Positions 1-12,989 are shown, counted from the first letter of the stretch. The stretch is 64,000 nucleotides of DNA from Anseranas semipalmata (GCA_013399115.1 VXAA01002213.1:496081-560080); one strand, 5' to 3'. Numbers and translations: made by a program. The notes: generated from the sequence alone by a model not told the origin.

Positions 1-1445
1 TGGAGGAGGACAAAAGGGTGTAGCTGGATTTTTTGCTGTCTTTCAGCCACACTCTAATCCAAGGTTGTGTTCATGATGCCGATGCTTAAGGAGGTTTGTG
101 TTTTGGGTGATTTGCTTTTGGACATATTAAAAAGTAAAATGGGAAGAATCGAAGTCTTTGCTGCTTCTTGATGGCCTGCACAGGTCTCTGTCAGAGTTTT
201 AAGGAAAATATTGTGTGTTACTGTCTTCAAATTGAATGTGCTTTTGATGCACGTAACAGAAGGAATTCTCTCCTTTTCTTATACAAATGAGATTCAAAGG
301 ATCTCTACAGATAATATGGCAAAGTTCTGTGTCTTGATGTGCTGATTATTTTATTGCATATCGTGCTTAGCTTTGTAGGGCAATCCTCACTCTAGTACAG
401 TTCTTGCTATAAATAATATTGTGTACTAGAAAACCACAGTTAGTATAGACATATGTATTTCCCTATTAAAAACGTGTTTGACATTTCAGAGGGGGAATTT
501 AGACAGAGACAGCTGGGGGGTGGTTGTCTTTTGGGGGTTACCTGAGACATTTTGGAGTATTTCGTCTTTTTTCATGTTAATTTTTAAAGCTTTCATCAGA
601 AATAGGAATGGGGGGAAAACCAACCTGTATGACAGGGGAACGAACATGAAATTTAACTATGTAGATATAGTTTATAATAGGTTTCCATGCGGTACTACAG
701 CACCTAGATGCCTCAAACACGGATGCTGGCAGTTTTTGATGGAGTCTGCAAAATAATTTGGTTTCATGTAACATTTTACAATTTTATAGGGTGAAACTCC
801 AGATTTCAATTTCAATCACTGTGTATCTATGGGAACTCTTGGAGGGTGAAATCATTTTACTCCTGGAATTCAGAACCAGCGGCTTTGCTGCAGTTTGAAA
901 GCACTTTGGGATAGCTTGGGATTTTCATTTTAACAGCCTAGTTCTTTATAAAGATTAACCGTTGTACAATCATGATTTTGCAATGGCAACACTGAGCCTT
1001 ATACAACTCAGATATAGATAAAGTCTTGGCCCCTAACAGTGGGCTATCAAAATTGAAGTTGTATGGAAACACCTGGGGCTCTGGGTAGACCCTCTGGAAA
1101 TATTTAGGAGAAAGATCAGAGGTGAGGAAGAGGAGAGGGGATAACAGTTAAGCATCACTCCCCTCCCCCCCACATCTGAAAAAAAGATAAAAGCTCTGTA
1201 CACACATTATCATAGAAATAGGTTGCCCTGCAGCTGCTCCACTCCAGATATATTAACAGCTCTGGGATTCAAGAAACCATTGGACAAGCATAAGCTTAAA
1301 GCCAGCAGAATGACCGCAATGGACTTTTTCATTAACAACAGGATCACAGAGGAAGGATTTACTCAGGCGGAACAATTAAAAAGCATGGGGCTGCAATAAA
1401 AGGGAATGAGACTTCAACTCTTTCTCTGCCTCTGTCTTAGAAGGA

Positions 1446-1490
1446 TTCTCTCCCTTTCTCTCTCTCTCTCTTTTCCTCCTTCTCTCTTTT
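1446..1490. repeat. 45-nt uninterrupted pyrimidine tract with (TC)n core
   Basis: Every base from 1446 to 1490 is C or T, with a (TC)n core at 1457-1470. Such polypyrimidine/polypurine tracts are simple-sequence DNA that can form triplexes. On the plus strand the tract also resembles an extended splice-acceptor pyrimidine tract, but no AG directly follows it, so that reading is weak. Confidence 0.85.
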
Positions 1491-3130
1491 GTGTTGTTGT
1501 TCTAATCCAGGGCTCCCAATGGGCTAGCATTACATCTTCCCTTGAATTAGCATTCCCATTCCCCGGGGAGGGCTGCTGCGGTGATGACTAAGGGAAGGGG
1601 TGATAAATGTTAACAGAAACACTTTTGCAGAGTGCTGATTTTTCTGTTTGTAAAGCACGCACCTGCACAAAAGATGCCGAGTGAGAGAAAATAGCTCCAT
1701 CTCGATGGGAGACGAGCGCGCCCGGAGACGCACACTTACTTAACATACATTGCAGGGATGCCCTGTAGTACTGTCACACTGGGAGCTGTGTGGCAGAGCA
1801 GGGGAGGTGGGATGTTTGATTTGGGGTGAAGGCTGCAGATCACGCCTCGGAGCGCTGGCACGCAGCTCCGTTACCACTGCCTGGCGTGACCTCCTGCGTC
1901 CCACTTCTTGCCTTGTGCCTCAGTTTGCCAGCTGCTGTGGGGTTCATCAGGTGGGGACAGACAGCTGAGGCGAAGGGGGTTTCAGTCCCTAGGCTCCGGA
2001 TAACAGTCGCACCTCGATGGTGCGTTCACATTTATAGAGCGCTTCAGCTCATTTCTGAATCCCAGGATTGATACGCATGGGGTTTAAGGAGATGTAGGGT
2101 GCCTACAGGTGATAAATGAGAACCTGGAACAGTGTCAGTGTTGTAGGGTCCTCTATGTGGAGATTAATATGGGCAAGATAGAGCCTTGTTCCATCTGAAA
2201 CTCCAAAATGTGTTCTTGCTCCACACCATGAACTCCAAGACAGAGATATACCAGGGCATGCGTGTGCCCATCACAAAACCTGAACGAGGAAAGGAAAGGG
2301 AGTAAGATCTTGGCCTCTACCTCTCTCACTGCAGTGTTCTCATCTTCAGGGAACCACCTTGCCACAGGGACTGTTACTTTTTTAATATATACACTAGACT
2401 GTGCTTTGGTATTGGAATAAAAATGATAAATATGAGCAACGCATCCACATTTGATGAATTGCAGGGCTAAATGTTCTCATGCATATGTCTGAACCACTTC
2501 CTGAGTCACCCATTCCTGGCAACATCAGCTTTTGGGCTCTCTATTATTCATGGCCATACTGTATTCACAGTGTTTTTAGCTGAATGGACAAAGCGAAGCC
2601 ATGGACAGTTTCTGGGAAAAAGGTCAGTGCACTGCCCATATTGTAGATTCAGAAAGGAGTAGCAAACGTGTTCATGCTAGTGAGGGATACTCAAAAACTT
2701 GGGAGAGGTCTTGTTTCGTTATGATCATACCTGTGCTAAGGATTTGATGTAAGGATGTTGCAATATGAGAAGGCGCCAGGACGTCCCAAACTTTGGGTTA
2801 GTTTGAAAGCCTGTGGCTGATGTTTTTATGGTGCTGCTGAATTTTGGTCTCTTCCTGGAGTTGTAAACTAAAATATTATGTAATGGGGAAAAATACTGTT
2901 TTCTGTGTATGAATCACCTACAGTAATAACCATAGGAGAAAATGGCGGATTTACCAAATAAAATAGTGCAAAAGTAGAAAAAGAGGAAAAAGCTAGATCT
3001 TCCCTTCTTTAGTGGGATGCCCTCATACTGCACTGTGGCGGGGTTGGAGAGGGTGAGTATGACCTGGTTCTGATCTCCTTTTGTGAGGCAGAGACTCACC
3101 TCCTCAATACTCTTGTATATGCCTGGAGAA

Positions 3131-3154
3131 GGAAGGAAGGAAGGAAGGAAGGAA
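3131..3154. repeat. (GGAA)6 microsatellite
   Basis: Six perfect GGAA units lie in a purine-only tract that runs from 3125 to 3156. GGAA is the core of the ETS-factor binding site, and GGAA microsatellites can act as ETS-responsive enhancers in some contexts. Nothing here shows that this one is used. It is most simply a neutral microsatellite. Confidence 0.9.
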
Positions 3155-3735
3155 AATATGTTTGAATCTGCTCCCTTCTCAGACAGTCAGTCAGACAGGC
3201 TGGTCCTGCAGCAACGATGGGCATGGACTAACGAGGAGAGGATATGACAACAAAGCCCTCCTCTCCTGGTGCCTAACAGGGCAGGCTCATCACTTAGTCT
3301 GGGTTGTACAGTCCAGAGTTGCATCTGGTGTTTTGACTCTTCTTTATTTGAAAAGTTTGGGTGAAAGACCAAATTCAGAGGAAGCACTAAATCTAACTGG
3401 GGTGTCCCAGCCAGAGAGCTTGCTTTAGGATCTTTAATGGTTATATGTATAAAACCTTCCTTCAGAGCTTCTTGGAGCACTCTGCATAGGCAGGTGTTTG
3501 AAAGAAGATGGGTATGTCTGAGAATCAAAGAGTCCTTTGGCTTTCAAGGTGTCCTGAAAAGAGAAGCCAGGGTGCCAGCCTCTGGGCTACAAACTGCAGG
3601 ATGTGCTGTTGTGAGATGCTGGAAAAGACATCTAAACATCCTGCTCAGAAGGAGTTTCAGCCCTTGACAAATAGCAAGCGCTCTGAGCCAGCAAAGCCAC
3701 TGACTTCATCCAGAGAGAGGAGGGGAAGAGAGGCA

Positions 3736-3840
3736 AAGGCAATGTTTAATTAGGAAGCTAATTTCATGACATCATGCCTCCTGGCCTTTATTCCATTAAT
3801 GAAGCTGAAAGTAGGCCACAAACTACAGGGATTTATTCTT
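3736..3840. promoter_or_regulatory. Possible conserved non-coding element (weak)
   Basis: This AT-rich block holds closely spaced homeodomain-like cores (TTTAATTAG, GCTAATTTC, CATTAATGAAG) and a TGACATCAT-like element resembling an AP-1/CRE half-site pair. It carries no repeat I recognise. The call rests only on texture; cross-species conservation would be needed to support it. Confidence 0.18.
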
Positions 3841-4349
3841 CCCTGTTGGGACCATGTTATATCTGTCTGTCTGCTTGCATGGAAAATGCAACATCATTCC
3901 CAGTTGTTAAGTTATTCCATAAACATTCACCATCCACTCTGCTCTTCCTGTAGCCTCATTTATACTGCATGCCTAATGCCCTGTATAAATTGGCTTTCTC
4001 CGCATACTAATGTGGGCATCTTCTTGTTACATTTTTTTAAAGCAGTGGGCATAGAAAGAGCAGGTACAGCCACCTCTGCGGATTTACCTGTGGGCTAAAC
4101 TCAGAGTATAAGGGCTGCATCCCAAGGTGCCCAGAGCTCCTGAAATAGAAATGGTGAGATGGGAGAGCAAAGAATTAATGTTGGCTTTACCTGTGCCGTG
4201 GGATGAATACTGAGATCCTGATAACTCAGTCCTTACGTGCAAGGGGAGGAGGGAGAAGAGAGCCCTGAAAATAAGCTGGACCCGTGCTTGGAAGAGTGCA
4301 GATTAAAATGCCTCTAGGCCTGGCCTCTGCTCCATCTCAGGGCTCCTGG

Positions 4350-4870
4350 TGCTTTATGATAAGGGATCGGCAGCGGTGCCCGTCTCCCCCTCTCCCCAGC
4401 GTCTGCTGCTCCCCACAGACACGGCGGCGGAGCAGAAGGCACGTCTGCTCCGCGCTGCTCCAGCTCACAGCCCGCGGTCCTAACGCAACGTGCAACAGAT
4501 GCCAGCCCCGGTTCCTGCTGGAGCCGTGGCTGGGAAAGGAGGCGGCTCCGGTCCTGCTGCTGTCGCTGTCGAGGCACTTAGCTGGGTTAGAGGGGAGCAG
4601 TGTCTGAAGTCAGCCCCACGTAAATCACCGGAGCTCCCAAGTCAGGGCGGTGAAGGACGTGTTTTGATGATATAAGTAAATGGCTCTGGTGGCGAGCTGC
4701 CACGAGCAGGGGCAGCGCCGTCTCCTGCCCTGAGCAGCCTGTTGACGCTCCCTGCTGCACTAGTGCAGCACACGGCGGGCTTGAGGCGAACCAGCAGGCA
4801 GCTGGTCTGCCCACGCCTGCTTTGGGACCAGCGTGGGGTCCGGCGAGCATCAGCACTGTCGTGAGAAAAG
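4350..4870. promoter_or_regulatory. CpG-undepleted GC-rich patch (small CpG island candidate)
   Basis: By hand count there are about 20 CpG in 4366-4575 and about 13 more in 4681-4861, against a strongly depleted background. GC content is high and the observed/expected ratio looks well above 0.6. In vertebrates such patches are often promoters or hypomethylated enhancers. I see no convincing TATA box, start codon context or recognisable exon. Open frames on both strands here are a by-product of GC richness (few stop codons). Confidence 0.5.
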
Positions 4871-5240
4871 GGTAGGAAAAAGGATTTTAACTCCGGCTGC
4901 CAGCAGAAGCCGTCCCAAGGATCCACAGTGACAGCTGAAGTCCCATAGCCCTTTCCCAGACTGCACAGAAATCAAAGTGAAGGCTGGGACAGTGAGGAAA
5001 TTGGGATGTGAATTCAGCATCTCAGCACTGAAAATCGTGAGTTACAACTAAAAAATCCAGTTCTCTTAACGCGGGCGTGCACCCACCCTCTGGGCCTGAA
5101 TGGTATTGGCACACGGTGCATCCAGCCCTTCCAAAGGCCTGCTCAGCAATCAGCTGGGTGTATTCATAGATGGTAAAGCCCCGAGGACTACCGCGATAAT
5201 CTGCTTTGACCTACATAACATGGGCTGGAGAAATTCACCC

Positions 5241-5285
5241 AGTAATTCCTGGAGTGAAAGGAATTGTTCTTCCCGGAGTAATTCC
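5241..5285. repeat. Clustered AATTCC direct and inverted repeats
   Basis: AATTCCT at 5244-5250 is mirrored by AGGAATT at 5259-5265, an inverted repeat with an 8-nt spacer. The 9-mer AGTAATTCC occurs at 5241-5249 and again at 5277-5285. Three copies of one 6-bp core in 45 bp suggest a dimeric factor site or a small local duplication. Which, if either, cannot be told from sequence alone. Confidence 0.7.
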
Positions 5286-7101
5286 ATTCAAACTCGGACT
5301 GAGCTGATTGTGTGTGTTTGTGTTTAGCTGTGCGTTATGTTGCGGCCTCCTTTTTAATTCATTCTCTGTCTCCCATTAGTGGCCTTTTCCCTTTTTCTGA
5401 ACACTTAAGCCCTTGAGGATTTAGCAGTATTCAAAGAATGCAAAATTCAAACCTGTGTGCATGATAACTTGAAATATCGCCACAAAAATTTCTCTCATTC
5501 ACCCCAAAAGAGAGGTCTCATGATGGCATATGTCGTACTCTGACCAACAACAGCAAAAAGCTGGGGTTCAAATTTCAGATTTGCACCCTGGAAACTGGTT
5601 ATATAAACATTGCTGTTGTTTGGTGCTTGGCTGCTTAGAAACACCAAATAACACTGGCAAAATCAGCTCTGATTCCCCCTGGCGTGGGTTCCCTTTATGC
5701 TGCAAAAACGTAGGTTTCCAGTTAGCTTCTGACTGCAGGCAGGGCGGTCATGAGGTTCCTTAATGGCTGGCATCTGTGTATCCAAAGCAAGGCACTTTCC
5801 TCCATCTGGCCTTCTCTGATTGTGGGATCAGCTGTCCCATGTCTGCATGCAGGATGCAATCCAGTGGCCCCAGATTTGGGAGACCTCTGTGTCTTCTGAG
5901 CTGGCAGCAGCCAAGGGGATGCATTTAGACTGTGATGAAAAATGTATCAGTTTGTTCAGGCTTTGACCATGGAGATTGTGTGAGGGATGGTTGCAAAATG
6001 TACTTGATATTCGCAGAGAGGAGAAGCTCTCTGCTTTGCAGGGATGTATGGCGCCTTGAGAGATGATGAGTTGGGTGGGGCTATCGCTTGCTGCAGGCCA
6101 CAGATGAAATCCCAATGGGATGGAAACCTCTAGGTAGGAGGAGCAGCTCCTCAGCGCCATGGCATCTCCTTGCATTGTCTAGTCTGGGAGCAAGGCCCTT
6201 CCCTCTTTAATCTGTAGCATGGGGCTTTAGAGCTCCTCCTTTCCTTCATCAGGCTCAAGCTACCTCTTGGCTTATGCTTACAGACAGTCCTTCACGTGGG
6301 TGCTGCCCCGTTGCTGAGTACAGCCACAGTGCAGTGCTGTTGCTTCTGCCCCGTCCCTGGGCTTTCTCTGCCAGAGGTGTCTGATGAACACAGGGTCCAC
6401 TGAGCAGTAGTTGAGGTCCCAGAGCAGGAGAGATGACATGGCGCTCTGTGGGGGTTTCTACTGAAGGCTCTTGAGCTGAAGAATCCAGGTGGAAACCTGG
6501 TCCCCCCCTCACACCAGCCTGAGATGGAGGTCCTTCCTCTCATGCAATCCCAGTGGTGCCCTCGGTCCATGACCGGCTGCGGAATTCTGCATCCCGTGCT
6601 CCATCCACCCTCCTCATAGACCTTCACCCCCCAGCACATCCCCAGGACTGAGGTTTGTGCCCTTCCCACCCCTGACTCCAGACTCCGCAGCAGCCTCCTC
6701 GTGCCCCTTTCTTTGGGCGAGAGCAGAGAACCAGGGATCCAGCACAGTCCCTTCTGCTCAGCAATGCAGAGCGTTACGGCAGGGTCAACCCGCCTGGCCC
6801 TTGTGTGTTGTTTTATAAATACATCCTCCAGTCACCGGGTCAGCCGCATAAAGACTTCTTTCTGAAATATGGGAGCCTGACAAGTGCTTAGCAGACGGCC
6901 CGACATCCTGAATCCGGTCTCTGTGAGATTCTCCTCTCAGCAGCGCCGGCACACGCTGTTCTGATGGTGCGGTGCCAAGTGACTTCTGGGTCAGTGCTGA
7001 TCTTTGGAAATAAGTCTCAGTGGGGGATTGATGACAGAGTTCTTCTGACCTGAGGGAAATCGGTAGGAGGAAGGCACCAGACGTGGAGATGGTCTGCAGG
7101 A

Positions 7102-7128
7102 GGGGGGAGAGGGGAGGGGTACTGGGGG
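7102..7128 (+). other. G-quadruplex motif
   Basis: Four G-runs of 6, 4, 4 and 5 bases are separated by loops of 3, 1 and 4 nt, which meets the canonical G4 rule with runs of at least four. It lies in the GC-richer part of the window. Folding is predicted from pattern only. Confidence 0.8.
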
Positions 7129-9071
7129 AGGATGGAGGACGAGCAACTTGAATATTAAATCCTCTTGAGCCACGGAGCACGGTGAGGCAGCCGAGCCTTC
7201 AGCTCTCACCCTCACAGGCTGTGTTCCAGGGAAGGAAAACAGCTTTAATCTGCTAGAAGAATCCCAATTTGTGTTTGAAAGCATATGTTTGCGCTGGGAA
7301 TCCAGCAAACGGCACTGCAGTGCTTAACTAGTAGGTCAGTGCTGTGGACTGGGAATTCAGCTCTGCCTTCAGTGTGGAGAGTTTATCTACACAGATTTAT
7401 GCTGTCGTGGCGGTAACGAGGAGCAGCATTTGCACGGGGAAGGCCCGGAGGATGTGGGCTCTCCGGAAGGCTTCCCCGGACCTGCCCCTCACTCTGAAAG
7501 CTGGTGGGATTCGATGGAACCATTCTGCCTCTTGCTGCTTTTGCTGGGGAGCTGCTCCTGCTGAAATGAGGGATTCTCTTCTGCCTGGCCTTGGCTGGAC
7601 TCAGCTCTATCGTTACAGAGCTGTTGGCCAGACGGGTGAAAGGGAAGCAGCCTGATGGCAATATTAACAGCTGTGCCCGCGGGCAGCAGCCCACGCTCCC
7701 TTCTCCCCAGAGTACTGTGGGCATGTGGGTTAAAGTCGCAGGGGTCTTTTTGTTAGGACAGATCTGGATCTTGCACAGCTTGTTGCTGAAGACCCAGGGT
7801 CTCGGGAGGGAACAGCACAGAGCAGTTTGTGGGATGGGAGCCTCTGTGCGTGTGCTATGGGTGAACAAGTGCTGTGATCACGTTGCACAGAGCAAATGCT
7901 CCCTTCACCCCGCTGCCACGCTGCCTGGTGCCGTTGCCCTGCACCTGGCGAGGTCTCTGAAGAATTGCCCTCTTTCCTGCAAACCAGCGCAATTCTGTAC
8001 CCCAATTTCTTGTTTGGATCAGAGTAGCTCTACCACCAGTTGAAGGTCACAGGATGGAGATACAAGAAATGGAAGGGCTTGTCCACATGTGGCACAAAGC
8101 AACATTTAATCTTAGGTATGTATTACGGTAGGCCAACCAACAACACAACCCCCATGTTGACCTTTTACTATTTACCAGGCTTATTTTGGTTTAGTCATTT
8201 AGGGACAGCCTCATTTGTGACCATGAACAAATGTTTGCATTGGGTATTTTTACTCATCAAGCAAAAACTACTTTAAAAAAAACATACGTGAATTGTATCA
8301 TTGTATCTTTACGAGAAAAGGCTGAGTTGTGCTTCCTCCCACACCCTCTGTGAGAACACAGTACAGCACCATGTGCGAAAGCACAGTAAAGTAGTAATTC
8401 CTCATTACTCTTCTACTCTCCAAATCCCTCTAACTTTGTGTTCTAACACAAACCAATGTATTTAAAAATGTGGATACAGGAGCAGATTCACAGCATTTCC
8501 ATAAAAAAAAATGGCATTGGTAGGTGCGATCTGCTGCAGGCAAGACTAGAAATAGGTTGTTCTCTCATTCCTTGTCTGGTTTACCCAGCTACTTCTTCCC
8601 ATAAGATGAGACAGAAGATTCCTTCACCTCTTATAGATCTCTTTAGAGGAGTTTGTGGCCATCTCCAGCTTTTGCTCTCCTGAACACTCCCTGAATACGT
8701 GCTGGGGAAGACCTCCAGGGAAGCATCACCCTCTGGCAGGAGGGAGATATGCTCTGTTGTTTGGTTGGTTTAGCAGGAGCAGAAAGCAGAACATCAGAGG
8801 TGGGGCGAGATGTCTGAAAAGTAAAGTGGTAGTGTTGTATCCCTTGTGACAAGACCTCTCTGCAGAGGTCAGAGCAGTTGTGATGCACTGGGATGCTTGG
8901 AAGCCAAAACTGTAGCTTAGGTTTCAAGCAACTGATGAGTTCAAGTCTAATGTACTTCATCTCCTTAACATGGCGGGTTTTAAAGAGCGCAGGCCCAGTC
9001 CCGTGATATCATGGGAATATGTTAGTTTTACAGCTAGGGAGAGAGGGTGAATCCCAAGGCTCAAAGGCCTG

Positions 9072-9420
9072 GTGGTGTCTACTCCCAAACTTATTAATCA
9101 AACTTGGAGATGCTCGCGTTTGGCGTTAGGAAAGGTGCGCTTGAGACCTAATCTGCTTCTTCTCACTCCATCCCATAATGGGAGAACAAGGGGTGACTTG
9201 GTGAGATTAATGGCTGGTAAATTTATAATAAATAAAAAGAACCACTATGCCGTGTGCCAGTCCCCGGTGGGATTTTACAGCCACGGGAGGTCATCGAGAC
9301 AAATACTGTGGCTGTATTATTAAAACAGGCTAGATAATTTTATTACCATTAATAACGTTTACAGTTATGTAAGCTGAGATAATGAGGCTAATCAAATCTC
9401 ATGCTTCAGGGCGTAAACTG
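9072..9420. promoter_or_regulatory. Candidate conserved element rich in homeodomain-like sites
   Basis: This block is dense in AT cores: TATTAATCAAAC near 9090, AATTTATAATAAAT near 9219, AATTTTATTACC near 9334 (HOX/CDX-like), CATTAATAACG near 9348 and GGCTAATCAAATC near 9384. It has no low-complexity repeat and no recognised transposon. The texture resembles vertebrate developmental enhancers. No conservation data are available, so this remains a guess. Confidence 0.25.
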
Positions 9421-9914
9421 ATTGCCTGCAGGGGTCAGGAGGAAGTTTCTCTTTCCCCACACACGGCACTGCACAACTGGCAAAGTGCTGCGCGTGGGGG
9501 TTGCCTTTGCTGGGACACCGGCACGTTGGCCACCATGAGGGCGGGTGGCCAAGCCCAGTGCCACGGCGGTGCCTGGATCTACCCCTCTTCCTTGCTGTGC
9601 TCCCACCGCCGTGCCGGCAGACCCCGCTGAAAGGTTTTTTGTAAGTAACCTCAGGAAAGTGAGGGCATATTCACTGAACGCCAGCAGCCAGTTTCTTTCT
9701 TGGCGCGTTCAGAGACTCTGAGCAGAAAGGAGAGGTGGTCAGTAGACAGGGAAGTGCTTTTGGATGTCTCTTCTGGGGAACAGGTGAAAATAGCAGTCGT
9801 GTCATTGTTATTTTGGGCGAGACAGGGAAAGGGGAAGCGAGGGAGAAAGTGGCATCTAAGTCACATGCACCGCTTGGGATCTGCAGTGATTACTCATGCA
9901 GATATCTGGGCTGG

Positions 9915-10200
9915 CGTCTGACAGGCAGATGAACGGGCTTCGGGCTTGCGGAGCTGTGAGCAGATAAGACCGAACTGCGCGTGAAGAGGTTTGAGGTCTT
10001 CGCTGCGCCGTTATCGCTTTTTGCCGAAGCAGCCCCGGGAGCAGCTCCTCTGCCCCCGCTGCGGGCAGGGCGCGGTGTGCCGGGCCCGAGGCTGGGCTGG
10101 CTGCGGCCTGGGCCAGCTTCAGCTGCCCGACACCGGGGGCAGTTACCGAGTCCATCCTCTCACAAATTCAGTGACCGCGATCCTCTGATTTCCACTTTAC
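9915..10200. promoter_or_regulatory. CpG island candidate
   Basis: By hand count there are about 25 CpG in 285 bp, in a GC-rich stretch with long G/C runs around 10030-10140. It is flanked by ordinary CpG-poor sequence. It could be a small promoter, an orphan CpG island or a hypomethylated enhancer. The short open frames inside it are proline/alanine/glycine/arginine-rich on both strands and match nothing known to me, so no CDS is called. Confidence 0.55.
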
Positions 10201-12989
10201 GTGTATAAATGGGCCTGACAAGAGCTTGAGTGATTGTTAGAAAAGGACTTTTATAAAGCAAGTTTGCTGCAGTGGAGCTAACTCCGGGGCGTACAGGAAA
10301 GTTGCAGCTTCTTTTCTGTGAGTAGAGCTGATGCACGCGTGCTCCCCTCAGACAGAACCATGGTGATACATGTTCTTCCTTAAACATCCTTCCCAATTAA
10401 CTCAATTTGGTGGGGAAGCCGCCGCATGCTAAATCCCCTGCTCAGATTTTGCCCCTGAATGCGCGAGAGATGACAGTGAAAAGCACGTTTTCCTCCTCAG
10501 CCATGGGCACCCCCCTCACCTCCAGGATTCGTATTCACCTCAAACAAATTGGGAAGCTGCCAGGCTTCGTCGAACCCTGTGCTTGACGTAGCAGAACAAC
10601 CTGTCGTGTGCACTTTGAAAGGGTCTCTAATATAGGCACAACATGGGGGTGACCTCGTCACCGAGAAAGTCTCTTACTGAACCGCTATTTATTAATGTAG
10701 ACAGATGCAGAATGCACCTTCCAATACCCCTTTCTAGCTGAATGCACTGAAAATTACTTGTGCTTTATGTAACTCCATTGGGGGCCACTGAGATTTCAGT
10801 TTTGCAATTAGCTGCTATAATATATATGAATAAAAATATATTATGGAGATGGATTTTTTCCCCTCCTCATCCTTAATTAATCCTTGCTCCCTTAGATTTC
10901 TCTTGCTCGCCTGCCTCCCTCACTTCCCCAGCACGTCGCCCTCATGTCTGGGCTCACCTGAGTTGTGCACCTCCCTGGAGTGGCACTGCCAGGCCTGAAA
11001 ATGTAAATTCCCGGAATCATTTGCTGGGCCTGGCGATGTGAAACATCTTCTGAAAAGGAGTGGTGGTCATAGGCGTCATTATCTCTCACCTGATAGCATG
11101 ATCTTCTTCCTTGTGTCCAGAAGTATCCTTGGGATAGAGATTGTTCTGACAGCTGGTATACCTGGGAGGATTTTGTGGAAGATCACCCCGTGAGAAACAA
11201 CTATTTGATTTCTTATCTAAAGTTTCCCAGTTAATAGAGATATGAAGTTTAATCTCGATGCAGTGGGGCTAATTCTTAAATATTTTAAAACCAAGTTTGG
11301 TTGGAAGAAGCTTTGATTTAAATTTATGGTCCCCTTTCACATATAAAATGGTGGATATGGGATTTTGTACACTAAGAATTGGGCTGAAAAGCAGCATGGC
11401 TTGCTTTTGAATTAGGAATTGAGAGGGAGTTGGAGGGGAAGCATATCCCCCCCTTAAATAAAAAAAAGAACAAAAAGGTTGTTTGATAGAGCCAGGGTAG
11501 ACTAGAGATTTACCATGAGCAGTGGCAGGGTGTAATTGCCCCACTGCAACCCCTAGGTAGGCAGCCTGAACTGCTCTTTACGGCAATGGTGTTTACTCCA
11601 ATTTTCAGCTCCACTGGTGCAAATACACTGGAGGTTGCGCTGTTACAGCTATCCTGGTGGCTGCTGAACAGATAACCCTGCTCCTGTCCTCCCCAGGATG
11701 GAAAACGCTCTCCCCATCCAACCTAGCGAAAACACTTTTTCTTACAAAACTATCTTTTGAGAAGTTCACTGGAAGATTAAGTACCTCCTTCTGCTCCCGC
11801 CCTCCCCTCTTTATATTTTTATCGCTCTGGATGGCCCAACCTTTCCCTCTTAAAGCTGTGCTCGGTGGTGATATAAAACCCAGACGAAAGCACAGAAGCA
11901 CCGAAGACAGCAGCCAAGTTAGAATTTAGGTTGCGTCCTCTGAGCTCTTTCTCGGAATACTGCAGGCTTAATTTGTTGTTTGAGCATCTCCCATATTTAT
12001 AATAATACCCTCTATTAAACAACATGCCGTTAGCCATAATTTCCTGTGTGATTTACATATTTATTATTTTTATTTTTATATATATACAGAGGGTGATTTT
12101 GTCTTTCAGAATCTACCGCTCTCAGATGGCTGTGGTTGTTGCGTTATTATTTTTTTTGTCCTTTACCAAGTGATTACAGGCAGGTGGCAATTTTTTTTTT
12201 TCCCCTCGCTACTTTTTTAATAGGGTGGCCTGGCTAAAGATGGGTAGGGTAAAAATGGGTGCAATGCAGTAAACCTGGAATCGACACAAGGAACCCAGAA
12301 GGTCTGCTAGGTTCTTGCCTCATTAAGAACTCCATATCTGCTCACTGACTAACCTTGCAAATGAGTTCACGCTCAGTAAAGGAAATTGATTACTTTCCAT
12401 TGCAATTAACATCTGGTCCTGGGTCAGATCATTAGGATAATTTGTTATAGAAAAAAAAAACAAAGAAGCTAGCTACAGGGTAATAAAGTTTCTTCTGGAC
12501 CCAATTAAAGATGCATTCTCTAGCTTATTTTGCAGGACATCAGCCATCTCTTGGGGGTATTGCCAGGGAGAAGGAAGCATACGGAGTGGACAATAGGTGG
12601 TGGAACGCCATAGAGGAGAAAGAGATGTCAGGGGAATCATTTACTCCTGCCTCTAGGAAATGCGCATTCTCAGCTCCCATTTGTAGTCTGAGTTTCAGAA
12701 ATGATGTATGACATCTATTTGGTGAGGAACGCAGGGCTGAAGGGTTAGCAGGGACTGTGAATCTCTAGGGATTCTCTTCAGAGGAGGCTATGTTCCAGTT
12801 TTGGACAGGTTCATAGGTAAAAAAATAAAAAGGAAGAAAAACCAACACAACTCTTTGAGTTTCATATCCTTGTTTACTCTGAGGCGCATAACAATGTTGG
12901 GTTTCACCAGCAGAGTTTTGCCCAATTAGAAAGGAAATTCTGAATCCTGCCCTACAACTAATAAATGGTTTGCTCAGATCTGAGACCAG

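Larger units (their letters stand above)
1..4349. other. Non-coding stretch, no gene recognised
   Basis: I see no gene here. Open frames are all under about 115 codons, overlap on both strands, and match no family I know. The stretch holds a long pyrimidine tract (1446-1490), a GGAA microsatellite (3131-3154) and an AT-rich block near 3736-3840 with TTTAATTAG and CATTAATGAAG motifs that could be a conserved element. A phrase near 1905-2050 resembling old MIR/L3 sequence (a TGCCTCAGTTTGCC-like string, then TTTATAGAGCGCTT) is too decayed to call. An intron or intergenic DNA would look the same. Confidence 0.6.
4871..9071. other. Non-coding stretch, GC-richer 6.2-8.0 kb, no gene recognised
   Basis: From 6250 to 8040 several frames of 100-160 codons overlap on both strands. 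Their products are low-complexity (Pro, Ser, Arg, Gly-rich) and unrecognisable, which is what GC-rich non-coding DNA produces. The stretch includes a direct/inverted AATTCC arrangement at 5241-5285 and a G4 motif at 7102-7128. No repeat family was recognised in 8050-9070. Confidence 0.55.

Noticed and set aside
7383..8043. Overlapping frames of 161 codons (minus) and 150 codons (plus)
   Set aside because: They are antisense to each other in GC-richer DNA with few stop codons; products are low-complexity and match no known family.
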